A stretch of DNA of 64,000 nucleotides from Arthrobacter sp. NtRootA1 (GTDB taxonomy: Bacteria; Actinomycetota; Actinomycetes; Actinomycetales; Micrococcaceae): NCBI RefSeq assembly GCF_019976975.1, contig NZ_AP024630.1, forward strand, positions 2,418,001-2,482,000, read 5' to 3'. Positions 26,541 through 36,655 of the stretch are shown here, piece by piece. The notes under the pieces were generated by a model. The model searched no databases, had not been told where the DNA came from, and saw only the letters and a list, made by a program, of their open reading frames with translations. Every line of letters starts with the position of its first letter. Within the stretch, counting starts at the first letter, position 1. Position numbers and translations under genes: made by a program.

Positions 26541-27398
26541 ATGACTATTCCCATACTTCAGGTCGAAAATCTCGTGGTGACCTATACCGGGCGCGGCGGG
26601 CTTTCCAAGAAGGTCATCGATAATGTCAGCCTGGAACTGAACGCCGGCGAAACTTTGAGCCTGGTAGGTGAATCCGGATCGGGCAAGACAACCATCGGCC
26701 GCGCCATTCTCGGGCTCGCACCCGTCACTGAAGGTTCCATCAAATTCCGTGGCGACACCATCAGTAACATCTCCCGCTCCCAGCGGCGGAAAGTGGCCCG
26801 GGGTATTCAAGTGGTCTTCCAAGACCCTTACTCGTCGTTGAACCCTTCCATGACGGTCGAGGACATCCTCGTGGAGCCCATGGCAGCCGCCGGTGCAACC
26901 GGTGGCCGCCAACGGGTGAGGGAGCTGCTCGACTCTGTCGGCCTACCTGGCGACTCGGGCAGCCGCTACCCGAAAGAGTTCTCCGGTGGACAGCGCCAGC
27001 GTATTGCCATTGCACGGGCACTGGCTCTGGATCCTTCAGTCATCATCTGCGACGAACCCACCAGCGCGCTGGACGTTACCACTCAGGCCCGTGTTCTTAC
27101 CCTGTTCAAGGAATTGCAGGAAAAGACCGGGGTTGCGTACTTGTTCATCAGCCACGACCTGGGTGTTGTGAACTCCATCAGCAACCGCATCGCCGTGCTG
27201 TATCAGGGCTCGGTGGTTGAAATCGGCGAAGCCAACCAGGTTGCCCGTGCACCACGCCACGACTACACACGCAGCCTGCAAATGGCAGCGCCAGTGGCAG
27301 ACCCGAAAAAGCAACGCGAACGCCGAGCCGCCCGCCTCCAGTTCCTGGCAGCTGAAAACGCCGCGGAATCTCCCAGAGGCGCGTCCGCACAGCTCTGA
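26541..27398 (+). CDS. ABC transporter ATP-binding protein (DppF type)
   Basis: A 285-residue ATPase: Walker A GESGSGKT near residue 43, Q-loop QVVFQDPYSSLNP typical of OppF/DppF, signature FSGGQRQR near 147, Walker B VIICDEPTSALD, and H-loop SHDLG. It lies three bases after the permease-ATPase fusion and would form the heterodimeric motor with its ATPase domain. A 71-base gap follows before the rhamnosidase gene. Confidence 0.9.
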   Translation: MTIPILQVENLVVTYTGRGGLSKKVIDNVSLELNAGETLSLVGESGSGKTTIGRAILGLAPVTEGSIKFRGDTISNISRSQRRKVARGIQVVFQDPYSSLNPSMTVEDILVEPMAAAGATGGRQRVRELLDSVGLPGDSGSRYPKEFSGGQRQRIAIARALALDPSVIICDEPTSALDVTTQARVLTLFKELQEKTGVAYLFISHDLGVVNSISNRIAVLYQGSVVEIGEANQVARAPRHDYTRSLQMAAPVADPKKQRERRAARLQFLAAENAAESPRGASAQL

Positions 27399-27469
27399 CC
27401 CTCCCGCTTAATCAGCTGACCCTTCCTGACAGGGAACGGCGCCCGATACAACACCGTCTGGAGACACTC

Positions 27470-30286
27470 ATGGCATACGCTGCCGCTCCCCAAGGCCTTC
27501 GCTTTGAACAACGAACTGAAACCTCACCCGTTATTGGCCTGGGTACAGGAACCCCGCGACTGTCTTGGTTTGTGCCTGTCGCCGATGCCGGATACGCCCA
27601 GTCCGCCTACGAAGTCGAGGTCACCCGCGGTGAAGCAGCTGAGGTCTACCGTGTCCAAAGCAATGACCAGGTGCTTGTCCCATGGCCCGCGCCGGAGCTG
27701 CAGTCCAGGGAGTCCGCCGTCGTCCGGATACGCGTCAGCGATGGCGAGGACTGGAGCGGCTGGAGCGAAGCCTCAACGGCCGAAACCGGTCTTCTCAACC
27801 CATCGGACTGGCGGGCTGAATTCGTCAGCCCCGTCGAAATAGGCGCGAACGGGATGCCCGCACCCATCCTCTCGGGCGTCCTGAACCTGCCTGCAGACAT
27901 CATCAAGGCCCGTCTGTACGCCACGGCCCACGGTATCTACGTCCCCACGCTGAACGGTCAGCGAATCGACGACACCGTGCTGGCGCCCGGCTGGACCTCG
28001 TACGAGAACCGTCTTCGCTACCAGACCTATGACGTCACGTCGCTGCTGCGCAAAGGTACGAACAACCTGGACATGCTGCTGGGCAACGGCTGGTACCGGG
28101 GACGGCTGGGCTTCGAAAACAAGAGCGCCATCTATGGCGAGCGCCTCGCCGTCCTGGCACAACTGGAAGTCTCCACAGCGGACGGGGGCGTCCACGTCCT
28201 GCTGTCCGACAGTTCCTGGACTGCCCGCAACAGCAATATCCTCGCCGACGATCTTTACGACGGCCAGAGCACCGACCTGCGCGACCAAGCAATCACCGTC
28301 GTTCCCCGCAGCGCTGTAGAAGTCATTCCAGCAGATCATTCTCTGCTCGTTGCCCCCGAAGGCCCGGCGATCCGTCCAACCGAGGTGCTCCCGGCAGTGT
28401 CGGTCTTCACTTCGCGTTCCGGAAAGACGCTGGTCGACTTCGGGCAGAACCTCGTTGGATGGGTCCGGCTTCGGACCCACGGCCTGCCGGAGGGCAGCGA
28501 AGTGGTCATCCAGCACGCCGAAGTTCTTGAAAACGACGAGCTCTGCACCGAGCCGTTGCGTACGGCGAAAGCCACCGACACCTTCGTAGTGGCAGGGGCT
28601 GCGGAAGAAACGCTGGAGCCCTCTTTGACCCTGCACGGCTTCCGCTACGCCCAAGTCAGCGGCGTCCCGGACCTGAAAGTCGATGATATTGAGGCCGTCG
28701 TCATTGGTTCGGACCTGAGACGCATCGGCTGGTTCTCGTCCTCGAACGAGTTGCTTAATAGGTTCCACGAGAACGTCAACTGGAGCATCCGCGGAAACTT
28801 TGTCGATGTGCCAACTGACTGTCCCCAACGTGACGAAAGGCTTGGATGGACTGGCGACATCCAAATCTTCGCTCCCACAGCGTCGTTCCTTTACGACGTT
28901 GGCGGGTTCCTTGGGTCCTGGCTCCGCGACCTTGCCGCGGAGCAGCTCCCGGACGGGTCGGTACCCCACGTTGTCCCGGACGTCATCCACTCGGATTTCA
29001 CTAACACCCCAACCGCTGCCTGGGGAGATGCGGCTGTACTCATTCCGTGGACGTTGTACCAAAGGACAGGCAACCGCCTGATCCTGGAACAGCAGTATTC
29101 GAGTGCATGTAAATATGTCGATAAGGTTGCCTCACTGGCCGGTGATGACATGTTGTGGACAGGTGGTTTTCAATACGGAGACTGGCTCGACCCCAGCGCT
29201 CCGCCGGAAGACTCGGCCCGGGCCAAAACGGATCCGGATGTCGTTGCTACGGCGCACTTGGCGCGTTCTGCGGAGGTGCTTGCGCACACGGCCGCTGTGC
29301 TCGGCCGCGATGAGGACGCCGCTGCCTATTACAAGCTCGCCGAAGAGGTGCGCGCCGCATTCGCCCGTTCCTACGTGACCCCCTCAGGCCGGATCCTCTC
29401 CGACACCCAAACGGCTTACGCCATGGCTCTTGAGTGGGCCCTGCTGCCCAGTGAAGACCAGCGTCATGAAGCGGGGCGTCGGCTCGCGGATCTGGTTCGT
29501 GTCAGTGGTTTCCGGATCAGTACCGGTTTTGTTGGCACACCGCTCGTTTGTGATGCCCTGACCGACGCCGGTGAAGTGGACGTTGCCTACCGTTTGCTCC
29601 TCCAAACCGGGTGCCCGTCCTGGCTTTACCCTGTCACGATGGGTGCCACCACCGTCTGGGAACGGTGGGACAGCCTGCGACCGGATGGCAGCGTCAATCC
29701 TGGCGGTATGACCTCGTTCAACCATTACGCACTGGGGGCGGTGGCGGACTGGCTTCACCGGACCGTGGCCGGACTGGCACCTGCCGCGCCGGGGTACCGA
29801 AAGATCATTGTCCAACCACGTCCGACGGCGGCCCTCACCTCGGCAGCTGCAAGGCACCTCACCCCTTATGGTGAAGCCTCGGTTCAGTGGCGGCGGGTAG
29901 GGGGAAAGCTGATCCTCGACGTTGCTGTGCCGGTCGGTACCACCGCCGTCGTTCATGTCCCCGGCACCACGGTACCCGAGGTGGTTCCGCATGGAACCCA
30001 CACGTGGACCGCTGCCGATCCCAGTCCGAACATCGATGAGGGCAACGCCCTCACCATCCGCGAACTCTTGGATCGTCAACCTCTCACCTGGTCAGCGGTG
30101 GTTGACGCCGCCGTCGAAACAGGTATTGCCCCCGAGGGTGAGGCCCAGACCGCTGACAAACTCGCCAGGTATCTGGACGAACCCGTCGGCAACCTGGGAT
30201 ATGCTTTGGCTCCCGAACCGTGGATCAGCCGTAGCGTTCCCCTGCGCGAAAAAGTAGAGCAAATCCTGAAAGGCTCTACGTCATGA
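27470..30286 (+). CDS. Alpha-L-rhamnosidase, GH78
   Basis: A 938-residue GH78 protein. After N-terminal beta domains (RLSWFVPVADAGYAQSAYEV, later YTSYEN-like and MLLGNGWYRGRLG), the (alpha/alpha)6 domain carries DCPQRDERLGWTGD at about residues 450-463, which includes the family's acidic catalytic residues, and WERWD near 728 with the putative general base, followed by GGMTSFNHYALGAVADW. No signal peptide is present, so it would cut imported rhamnosides in the cytoplasm, in line with the ABC importer upstream. ATG at 27470 follows GGAGACACTC. The next gene overlaps its stop as ATGA. Confidence 0.9.
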   Translation: MAYAAAPQGLRFEQRTETSPVIGLGTGTPRLSWFVPVADAGYAQSAYEVEVTRGEAAEVYRVQSNDQVLVPWPAPELQSRESAVVRIRVSDGEDWSGWSEASTAETGLLNPSDWRAEFVSPVEIGANGMPAPILSGVLNLPADIIKARLYATAHGIYVPTLNGQRIDDTVLAPGWTSYENRLRYQTYDVTSLLRKGTNNLDMLLGNGWYRGRLGFENKSAIYGERLAVLAQLEVSTADGGVHVLLSDSSWTARNSNILADDLYDGQSTDLRDQAITVVPRSAVEVIPADHSLLVAPEGPAIRPTEVLPAVSVFTSRSGKTLVDFGQNLVGWVRLRTHGLPEGSEVVIQHAEVLENDELCTEPLRTAKATDTFVVAGAAEETLEPSLTLHGFRYAQVSGVPDLKVDDIEAVVIGSDLRRIGWFSSSNELLNRFHENVNWSIRGNFVDVPTDCPQRDERLGWTGDIQIFAPTASFLYDVGGFLGSWLRDLAAEQLPDGSVPHVVPDVIHSDFTNTPTAAWGDAAVLIPWTLYQRTGNRLILEQQYSSACKYVDKVASLAGDDMLWTGGFQYGDWLDPSAPPEDSARAKTDPDVVATAHLARSAEVLAHTAAVLGRDEDAAAYYKLAEEVRAAFARSYVTPSGRILSDTQTAYAMALEWALLPSEDQRHEAGRRLADLVRVSGFRISTGFVGTPLVCDALTDAGEVDVAYRLLLQTGCPSWLYPVTMGATTVWERWDSLRPDGSVNPGGMTSFNHYALGAVADWLHRTVAGLAPAAPGYRKIIVQPRPTAALTSAAARHLTPYGEASVQWRRVGGKLILDVAVPVGTTAVVHVPGTTVPEVVPHGTHTWTAADPSPNIDEGNALTIRELLDRQPLTWSAVVDAAVETGIAPEGEAQTADKLARYLDEPVGNLGYALAPEPWISRSVPLREKVEQILKGSTS

Positions 30287-31803
30287 CAGCTACGTCTACG
30301 CTGACGGGTGCGGACGGCAAGCAGATGACGAATTCTGCCACTCAGCCGATTCTGAGCGGGTTCTACCCGGACCCGACCATCTGCAGGGTGGGGGATGACT
30401 ACTACCTGTCGACGTCCAGCTTCGAGTACTTTCCAGGTGCGCCCATCTTCCACAGCACCGACTTGGTGAACTGGTCCCAGCAAGGCCACATCCTTGACCG
30501 CCGTAGCCAGTTCCGTCTGGGGGACCCGCGTCCTTCGACCGGCATCTATGGTTCCACCCTTCGGGAGCACGACGGGATTTTTTGGTTCATCACCACCAAT
30601 GTCAGTGACTACGGTGCCGGGCAGGTGTTGGTCCAGGCAACAAACCCGGCAGGGCCATGGAGCGACCCGGTGTTCATCGGCGAAGCGATCGGCATCGACC
30701 CGGACCTGTGCTGGGATGACGACGGCGACTGTTACCTGAGCTGGAAGGCCATGAGCTTCACCGAAGGCGAAATCGGTATCCTGCAAGCACGTCTTGATAC
30801 CAGCACCGGAATGCTCCGTGATGCGCCGTATCCGATCTGGCAAGGTAGCGGAATGGGTGCCGTCGAGGCACCCCACCTCTACCGAAACGGCGGGTACTGG
30901 TACCTCCTTCTGGCGGAGGGAGGCACCGAGCGGGGTCACTGCGTAACGGCTGCACGCAGCCTGCATCCTTCGGGGCCTTTTGAAGCTTGTCCGAATAACC
31001 CGGTCTTCACGCACCGCAGCTCGATCCACCCCGTCCAGAACGTCGGTCACGCTGATCTAGTCCAGACGCCCGAAGGCGATTGGGCTGCCGTGTACCTTGG
31101 CGTCCGGCCACGCGGATCCACGCCTGGATTTCATGTCCTGGGCCGCGAAACCTTCATTGCGGGTATCGACTGGACGGACGGCTGGCCTGTATTCGAGGAG
31201 AATCATTTCCACATCCGCGCCGTAGACACGGCCTTCTCGGATGACTTCTCTGATGCGCGACTCCATGAGCGTTGGGTGGTTCCTTCGGGCGAGCCGGAAA
31301 GCATTCTGTCCAGAGCGCCCGACGGCGGTATTGGGCTCTCGAGGTTGGCTGACGGATCAATGGGGCTTCTTTGCGCCAGGGTGCGCGACCTCATATGGAG
31401 AGCCGAGACTTTGATTGCCGGGTCAGGAAGCTTTCTCCTACGCATCGACGACCGCAATTGTTATGGACTGACGGTCGAAGCCGGACGCGTCAGCGCCTGG
31501 GTTTGCCTTGGTGGGATGCGCCACGAACTGGGCTCAACTGAAGCTGTAGGCGTAGCCGCCCTGCGTATTGAGAGTGCGCCGCCTTTATCACCGCCAGTCC
31601 CTTTGGGGCATGGAGGTCCCGACGAGATCGTGCTGTCTGTTGTTCAAGAGGGTCGTGAGCACCTGCTGGGCCGGTTCGACGGCCGCTATTTGTCCACGGA
31701 GGTTGCGTCCGGTTTCACCGGACGCATGCTGGCCATTCAAGGCTCTCAGGGCCAGGGGACCTTCCTGTCGATGCGTTACACCCCATACACTCCACAAACG
31801 TAG
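30283..31803 (+). CDS. GH43-family glycosidase (beta-xylosidase/arabinofuranosidase-like)
   Basis: A 506-residue GH43 protein of the two-domain xylosidase layout. GFYPDPTICRVGDDYYLSTS (about residues 26-45) holds the catalytic base Asp, FYPGAPI-like and STDLVNW follow, a five-bladed propeller continues to about residue 300, and a beta-sandwich typical of subfamilies with xylosidase or arabinofuranosidase activity completes the protein. No signal peptide is seen. Translation start at 30283 is coupled to the rhamnosidase stop. It would trim xylose or arabinose units from the imported glycoside. Confidence 0.85.
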   Translation: MTATSTLTGADGKQMTNSATQPILSGFYPDPTICRVGDDYYLSTSSFEYFPGAPIFHSTDLVNWSQQGHILDRRSQFRLGDPRPSTGIYGSTLREHDGIFWFITTNVSDYGAGQVLVQATNPAGPWSDPVFIGEAIGIDPDLCWDDDGDCYLSWKAMSFTEGEIGILQARLDTSTGMLRDAPYPIWQGSGMGAVEAPHLYRNGGYWYLLLAEGGTERGHCVTAARSLHPSGPFEACPNNPVFTHRSSIHPVQNVGHADLVQTPEGDWAAVYLGVRPRGSTPGFHVLGRETFIAGIDWTDGWPVFEENHFHIRAVDTAFSDDFSDARLHERWVVPSGEPESILSRAPDGGIGLSRLADGSMGLLCARVRDLIWRAETLIAGSGSFLLRIDDRNCYGLTVEAGRVSAWVCLGGMRHELGSTEAVGVAALRIESAPPLSPPVPLGHGGPDEIVLSVVQEGREHLLGRFDGRYLSTEVASGFTGRMLAIQGSQGQGTFLSMRYTPYTPQT

Positions 31804-31814
31804 GAAACTTTTCC

Positions 31815-33578
31815 ATGCCTTTCACGAAAGAAGCACCGCTCGTAGACATCCTGGCCGATCCCAACGCCGCCCGCGTGTTGGACAACCACCTGCCGGGTTT
31901 CGCTACGTGGAACGACTGGTCCCTCAGTCCCTTGGCAACACTGGACGAAGTGGCCCATTGGGCCCGTGGAGTGGGCGAGCAGACGCCTGACCTCACCGAG
32001 CTATGGGCGGATATGGCCGCCGTCGAATCGTCTCCCCGAACGAGCGCCGCTCTTCAGCGCCCCGCGCCTCGGACCTCAACCGGGGTGCAATCAAGCCGCC
32101 ATGCGCAGCATCCCGTCGCGAGCCTTGCCGTTCGATCCCGGCAATGGGGGGTCGCCGAGATTGCCCTGGACGGGCCCTCAACCGGAAATCCGTTCACGGA
32201 CGTTGACGTGGAGGCTATCTTCCGCTCCGGCAGTGATGCCGTGCGCGTCGGGGGTTTCTACGACGGCGGCGGTGTGTACCGCATACGGTTCATGCCTCCA
32301 ACGCCTGGTCTCTGGGAATTCACTGTACGGTCCAACGCCGATGAGCTCGACGGAGCCACGGGCACCGTCGAAGCCGCGGAGCCGGAGGAAGGCAACCGGG
32401 GCCCTGTACGGGTTCGCGACATCTTCCACTTTGCGTACGCAGACGGCACACCATATCTACCTTTGGGAACCACCGCCTACGCCTGGACCAACCAAAGCGC
32501 GGAATTACAGGATCAAACACTGCATACGCTTGCGGAAAGCCCTTTTACAAAAATCCGCATGTGCGTGTTCCCGAAGTCATACTCGTACAACGCGAATGAG
32601 CCCGAGAACTACGCCTTCGAGAAGAACCCTGATGGCAGCTGGGATTTCAGCCGGTTCAACCTCGCCTTCTTCCACAACCTCGAACATCGAATTAACGATC
32701 TCCAAGCGCTGGGGATAGAAGCAGACCTGATCCTCTTCCACCCTTATGACAGGTGGGGGTTCTCAGCCATGCCGTCATGGGCGGATGACCAATACCTGCG
32801 ATATGTCGTTCTGCGCCTGGGCGCAACCCGCAACGTCTGGTGGTCACTGGCAAACGAGTACGACTTCATGCAAACCAAGACTGAGCAGGATTGGGAACGG
32901 TTCGCCGCAATAGTCGGGGAAGAGGACCACACCGGACATCTTCTGTCCATTCACAACGGGACCAGGTTCTACGACTATTCAAGGCCTTGGATTACCCACT
33001 GCAGCATTCAGCGAACGGACAACTACCTGTCCGCTGAAAACACTGACACCTGGCGCCAAACATGGGAAAAGCCAGCAGTCATCGATGAGGTCGGATATGA
33101 AGGGGACGCCGCCGAAGGGTGGGGAAACCTCAGCCCGCAAGAGCTGGTGCGTCGGTGCTGGGAGGGCGCAGTCCGTGGCGGCTACGTCAACCACGGGGAA
33201 ACTTACCTCGACGACGATGACATCGTCTGGTGGTCAAAGGGCGGCGTCCTCAAGGGGCAGTCACCTCAGCGGATAGGTTTCCTTGGCGCGCTCATCGAGG
33301 AAGCACCAAGTGCGAGTTGGGATCCGCTGCCGGGAGACTGGGATTCCCGTACAGGAGGCGACAACGACCACCGCATCATCTATCTCGGCCTGGGTCGACC
33401 CCGGTTCCGATCGGTGTTGGTGCCACCAGGATCGAGCTGGCATGTCGATGTCATCGACACATGGAACATGACCATAACGACTCTGCCCGAGCCGTGTGAA
33501 GGGCGGGTGGTGGTCGAGTTGCCCGGCCGCGAATACATGGCGATTCGGGTTCGTCGTGCGCTAACCACAACCACCTAA
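31815..33578 (+). CDS. Apiosidase-like glycoside hydrolase with DUF5060 and DUF5605 domains (paralogue 1)
   Basis: A 587-residue protein: a variable N-terminal ~90 residues, a DUF5060 beta-sandwich (VEIALDGPSTGNPFTDVDVE, VGGFYDGGGVYRIRF), a TIM barrel of the DUF4038/apiosidase-like group (LPLGTTAYAWTNQ, FTKIRMCVFPK, LFHPYDRWGF) and a C-terminal DUF5605-like sandwich. The clan-A pattern of catalytic acids is visible: Glu in SLANEYDFM near residue 347 and Glu in VIDEVGYEGD near 426. The barrel group includes GH140 D-apiosidases. With an apionate lactonase in the same operon, release of D-apiose is the natural inference, though activity on another pentose is possible. No signal peptide. Confidence 0.75.
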   Translation: MPFTKEAPLVDILADPNAARVLDNHLPGFATWNDWSLSPLATLDEVAHWARGVGEQTPDLTELWADMAAVESSPRTSAALQRPAPRTSTGVQSSRHAQHPVASLAVRSRQWGVAEIALDGPSTGNPFTDVDVEAIFRSGSDAVRVGGFYDGGGVYRIRFMPPTPGLWEFTVRSNADELDGATGTVEAAEPEEGNRGPVRVRDIFHFAYADGTPYLPLGTTAYAWTNQSAELQDQTLHTLAESPFTKIRMCVFPKSYSYNANEPENYAFEKNPDGSWDFSRFNLAFFHNLEHRINDLQALGIEADLILFHPYDRWGFSAMPSWADDQYLRYVVLRLGATRNVWWSLANEYDFMQTKTEQDWERFAAIVGEEDHTGHLLSIHNGTRFYDYSRPWITHCSIQRTDNYLSAENTDTWRQTWEKPAVIDEVGYEGDAAEGWGNLSPQELVRRCWEGAVRGGYVNHGETYLDDDDIVWWSKGGVLKGQSPQRIGFLGALIEEAPSASWDPLPGDWDSRTGGDNDHRIIYLGLGRPRFRSVLVPPGSSWHVDVIDTWNMTITTLPEPCEGRVVVELPGREYMAIRVRRALTTTT

Positions 33579-33648
33579 AGTACGGGCCTAATCGGCCACT
33601 GATCCGCATTCTTCGCGGCAGGAAACATCAATCTTGTGAGGAAACAGG

Positions 33649-34929
33649 ATGACTTCTTCCGTGAAACCGGGCGTTACGGGCCGACACTTACCAGCCAATT
33701 CCGGCGAACGACTACCAGTTGTTGGTCTGCTGACGCTTTCCGGGGCAATGTTCATTTCGATGGCCACGGAGTTCCTGCCCAGCGGACTCATCCCGCAGAT
33801 CTCGGCAGACTTCGGCCGGTCGGCATCCGACGTTGGAAATATGGTGACCGTCTTCGCCCTGACTGTCATCCTCACCGCGGCGCCGCTGGCGATCCTGACC
33901 CGCCGGATCCCACGCAAGACCATGGTGCTGATCTCCTTCGCCCTCATCGGCGCGGGAAACGTCGTCTTGGTGCTTGCGCCCAGTTTCGAGTTCCTGCTGG
34001 GCGCACGAATTCTGGGAGCGGTTGGACATGGAGCGTTCTGGACCGTCGTCGCCGCTTACCCGGCCTACCTGGTCCGGCCAACCCAGCTTGCCAAGGCCAT
34101 GGCCATCACAGCGGCAGGCGGGTCAGTTGCCGGCGTCATCGGCACCCCAATGGGCAATGCCTTGGGTCAGATCTTCGGATGGCGGTCAGCCTTCGCAGTC
34201 CTTGCCGGGCTGGTCATCGTTTTCATGCTGCTGATGGTGTGGATGCTTCCTGCCGTCCACCCTCACGGCGCTGACACGAAGCCACCAAAGACCGGCCCGG
34301 TGGGGCGTGACAAGGGCATTCTCGCTATTTTGATCATTTCCGTGCTGATCCTCATGGTGGTGTCCGCACAGATCAGCTTTGGAACGTACACCGTCGTTTG
34401 GCTGCTGGACGTTGTGAATCTCGCACCCGCGGGCGTACCCGTGATTCTCTTCGTCTCAGGGATTGCCAGCGCGGTGGGTGTGGCCGTGACTGGTGCCTTC
34501 TACAGGAAGTTCCCCACCGGGATGTTCCTGGCATCGTTGGCCACCCAAGTCGGCATTCTGTGCGCCATCCCCGTGGCCGCAACCATGAACTCCCAAATTC
34601 CCGTCTGGATCCTGATCACCGTCATGGGAGCCGTCTTTGGGGGCATCCCGGTCATGCTCCAAACCCGCATGATGCAGTCAGCATCCGTCGGCGCTCGCAA
34701 TGTGGCGGCAGCTCTGCAGACCACAGCCTTCAACGTGGGTATCGGCGGCGGGGCTTTCATGGGTGGAGCCGTGATCGACCACCTCTCGCTGACAGTTTTG
34801 CCTTTTTGGGCGGCCATCTGCATGTGTGTGGCTCTGATCGCCGCAGTCATCTGGGAAATTTACATCAAACGACGCCCGAAAAAACCGGGTAAGAAAGAGA
34901 AGGAAGCCATCGATGGCGTACATGAGTGA
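33649..34929 (+). CDS. MFS transporter (DHA1/sugar efflux-like)
   Basis: A 426-residue carrier with twelve hydrophobic segments, LTRRIPRKTMVLISF as the loop after TM2 and a positively charged C-terminal tail. It resembles the AraJ/SotB-like sugar efflux branch of DHA1 carriers. ATG at 33649 follows AGGAAACAGG. Its last codons overlap the next apiosidase-like gene by 17 bases. In this operon it may export excess monosaccharide or aglycone, or import a smaller glycoside. Confidence 0.8.
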   Translation: MTSSVKPGVTGRHLPANSGERLPVVGLLTLSGAMFISMATEFLPSGLIPQISADFGRSASDVGNMVTVFALTVILTAAPLAILTRRIPRKTMVLISFALIGAGNVVLVLAPSFEFLLGARILGAVGHGAFWTVVAAYPAYLVRPTQLAKAMAITAAGGSVAGVIGTPMGNALGQIFGWRSAFAVLAGLVIVFMLLMVWMLPAVHPHGADTKPPKTGPVGRDKGILAILIISVLILMVVSAQISFGTYTVVWLLDVVNLAPAGVPVILFVSGIASAVGVAVTGAFYRKFPTGMFLASLATQVGILCAIPVAATMNSQIPVWILITVMGAVFGGIPVMLQTRMMQSASVGARNVAAALQTTAFNVGIGGGAFMGGAVIDHLSLTVLPFWAAICMCVALIAAVIWEIYIKRRPKKPGKKEKEAIDGVHE

Positions 34930-36655
34930 ATTCACGCAAGCCCGACTGATCTTTGACTACGAAGCGGGGAGGGCAGCGTTGTCTGAAGCCTTGCCGGATT
35001 TCGCGAGCCACCCCGAAAACTACGGTGGGGCTATTGATCTGCCCATTGGGGCTTTGGCCACGGTCTTCCGAGTAAAGGAAGCGGCCCAAGAGAAGTTGTG
35101 GCTAAAGCTCTCCACCATCGAGGTACCCGACCGCGTCGAACTGCCGCCGATCGAGCCCAACCCCGGATATGAAGGGCCGGACGTTGCCATTGCATCGGCG
35201 CGGATCATTCTTCCCGCGAGTGGGCGAGTTAACGAGACCGTCGAAATGGTCCTGGAGGGACCCTCGCATGGTAACCCGTTTACCGACGTTGAACTCCATG
35301 CGTACTTCTCCTTGAACGGCGAAGAAATCCGTGTAGGAGGCTTCTACGACGGCAACGGTCGGTACGTTGTCCGCTTCCTCCCGGATACAGCGGGGGCGTG
35401 GCAGTTCCGGACGGAATCCACGGCACGTTCTTTGGACGGGCACACAGGTACTTTCAGCGTCGAACCAAGCCACGCACGCGGAGCCGTGCGGGTGGCAGAC
35501 ACGTACCACTTCTCATACGCCAACGGCGAGGTTTTCCGGCCGGTGGGGACCACTCTGTATGCATGGACCCACCAAGGCCCTGAGCTGCAAAAGAAAACCC
35601 TGGCGACGCTGTCCACTAGTCCCTTCACCAAAGTCCGCATGTGCGTCTTCCCGAAGGCGTTTATCTTCAACGACAACGAGCCCGATCTTTACCCCTTTGA
35701 GGGTGAAAGCGGGAACTGGGACACCACCCGCTTTGACCCCGCGTTCTTTCAGCACTTCGAAAACCGCATCCGCGACCTTGGAAAGCTGGGCATCGAAGCA
35801 GACGTTATCCTTTTCCACCCCTACGATCGGTGGGGTTTCCAGGATCTGGGAGCCGCAGCGGACGACCGGTATCTTCGCTATGTAGTCCGACGGCTGGCAG
35901 CACTTCCGAATGTGTGGTGGTCCCTGGCTAACGAGTACGACTTCATGACCACAAAGATGCCGGAGGACTGGGAACGCTACGCGAAGATCGTCACCGAAGA
36001 GGACCACGCAAGGCACCTGATATCCATCCACAACGGCACCCGGATCTACGACTATTCGGCTTCGTGGGCTACCCACTGCAGTCTGCAGAAGGTGGACTAC
36101 TACAAGACGGCAGAATTGGTGGAAGACCTACGGGAAAAGTGGGGCAAGCCGGTCATCCTGGACGAAATCGGCTATGAAGGCGACCTCGAATACGAATGGG
36201 GAAGCATTTCCGCTGAAGAAGTCGTTCGCCGGGTGTGGGAGACCACTCTGCGCGGCGGTTATCACACGCACGGGGAGACCTACTACCATCCCGAAGATCA
36301 ACTCTGGTGGGCCAAGGGCGGCGAACTGGTAGGCAAGAGCGCAGACAGGATCGCCTTCCTCGACAAGTTGGTGGCTGAATCGCCGACCGGACGCTTGGAA
36401 CCATTGCCGCTGACAAACCCCACGCCTTCCGGTGGCGTGGCAGGCGAATACGAAATTCACTACAACGGTTTTAGCCAGTACCGGTACATCACCTTGGGAA
36501 TCCCTGAAGGCCGCAAGGCAGTCATTGACGTGATCGACACGTGGGCAATGACCATCGAGACGCTGCCAGGAAACTACTCAGGCCGGGCGCGGGTTGAGCT
36601 GCCGGTTCGTCCGTATATGGCTGTGCGCGTTCGCGTACAGCAGGAATCGCTGTGA
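34913..36655 (+). CDS. Apiosidase-like glycoside hydrolase with DUF5060 and DUF5605 domains (paralogue 2)
   Basis: A 580-residue protein with the same architecture as the gene at 31.8 kb: DUF5060 sandwich (VEMVLEGPSHGNPFTDVELH), TIM barrel (PVGTTLYAWTHQ, FTKVRMCVFPKAF, LFHPYDRWGF), and C-terminal sandwich ending VELPVRPYMAVRVRV. Catalytic glutamates are expected in SLANEYDFM (near 341) and ILDEIGYEGD (near 419). The ATG at 34913 has GGAAG six bases before it; an internal ATG at 34922 is less likely. The stop overlaps apnL as ATGA, directly linking this hydrolase with the apionate lactonase. Confidence 0.75.
   Translation: MAYMSEFTQARLIFDYEAGRAALSEALPDFASHPENYGGAIDLPIGALATVFRVKEAAQEKLWLKLSTIEVPDRVELPPIEPNPGYEGPDVAIASARIILPASGRVNETVEMVLEGPSHGNPFTDVELHAYFSLNGEEIRVGGFYDGNGRYVVRFLPDTAGAWQFRTESTARSLDGHTGTFSVEPSHARGAVRVADTYHFSYANGEVFRPVGTTLYAWTHQGPELQKKTLATLSTSPFTKVRMCVFPKAFIFNDNEPDLYPFEGESGNWDTTRFDPAFFQHFENRIRDLGKLGIEADVILFHPYDRWGFQDLGAAADDRYLRYVVRRLAALPNVWWSLANEYDFMTTKMPEDWERYAKIVTEEDHARHLISIHNGTRIYDYSASWATHCSLQKVDYYKTAELVEDLREKWGKPVILDEIGYEGDLEYEWGSISAEEVVRRVWETTLRGGYHTHGETYYHPEDQLWWAKGGELVGKSADRIAFLDKLVAESPTGRLEPLPLTNPTPSGGVAGEYEIHYNGFSQYRYITLGIPEGRKAVIDVIDTWAMTIETLPGNYSGRARVELPVRPYMAVRVRVQQESL

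Noticed and set aside
27773..29062. 429-codon minus-strand frame opposite the GH78 gene
   Set aside because: Shadow of GH78, with no start context and no domain.
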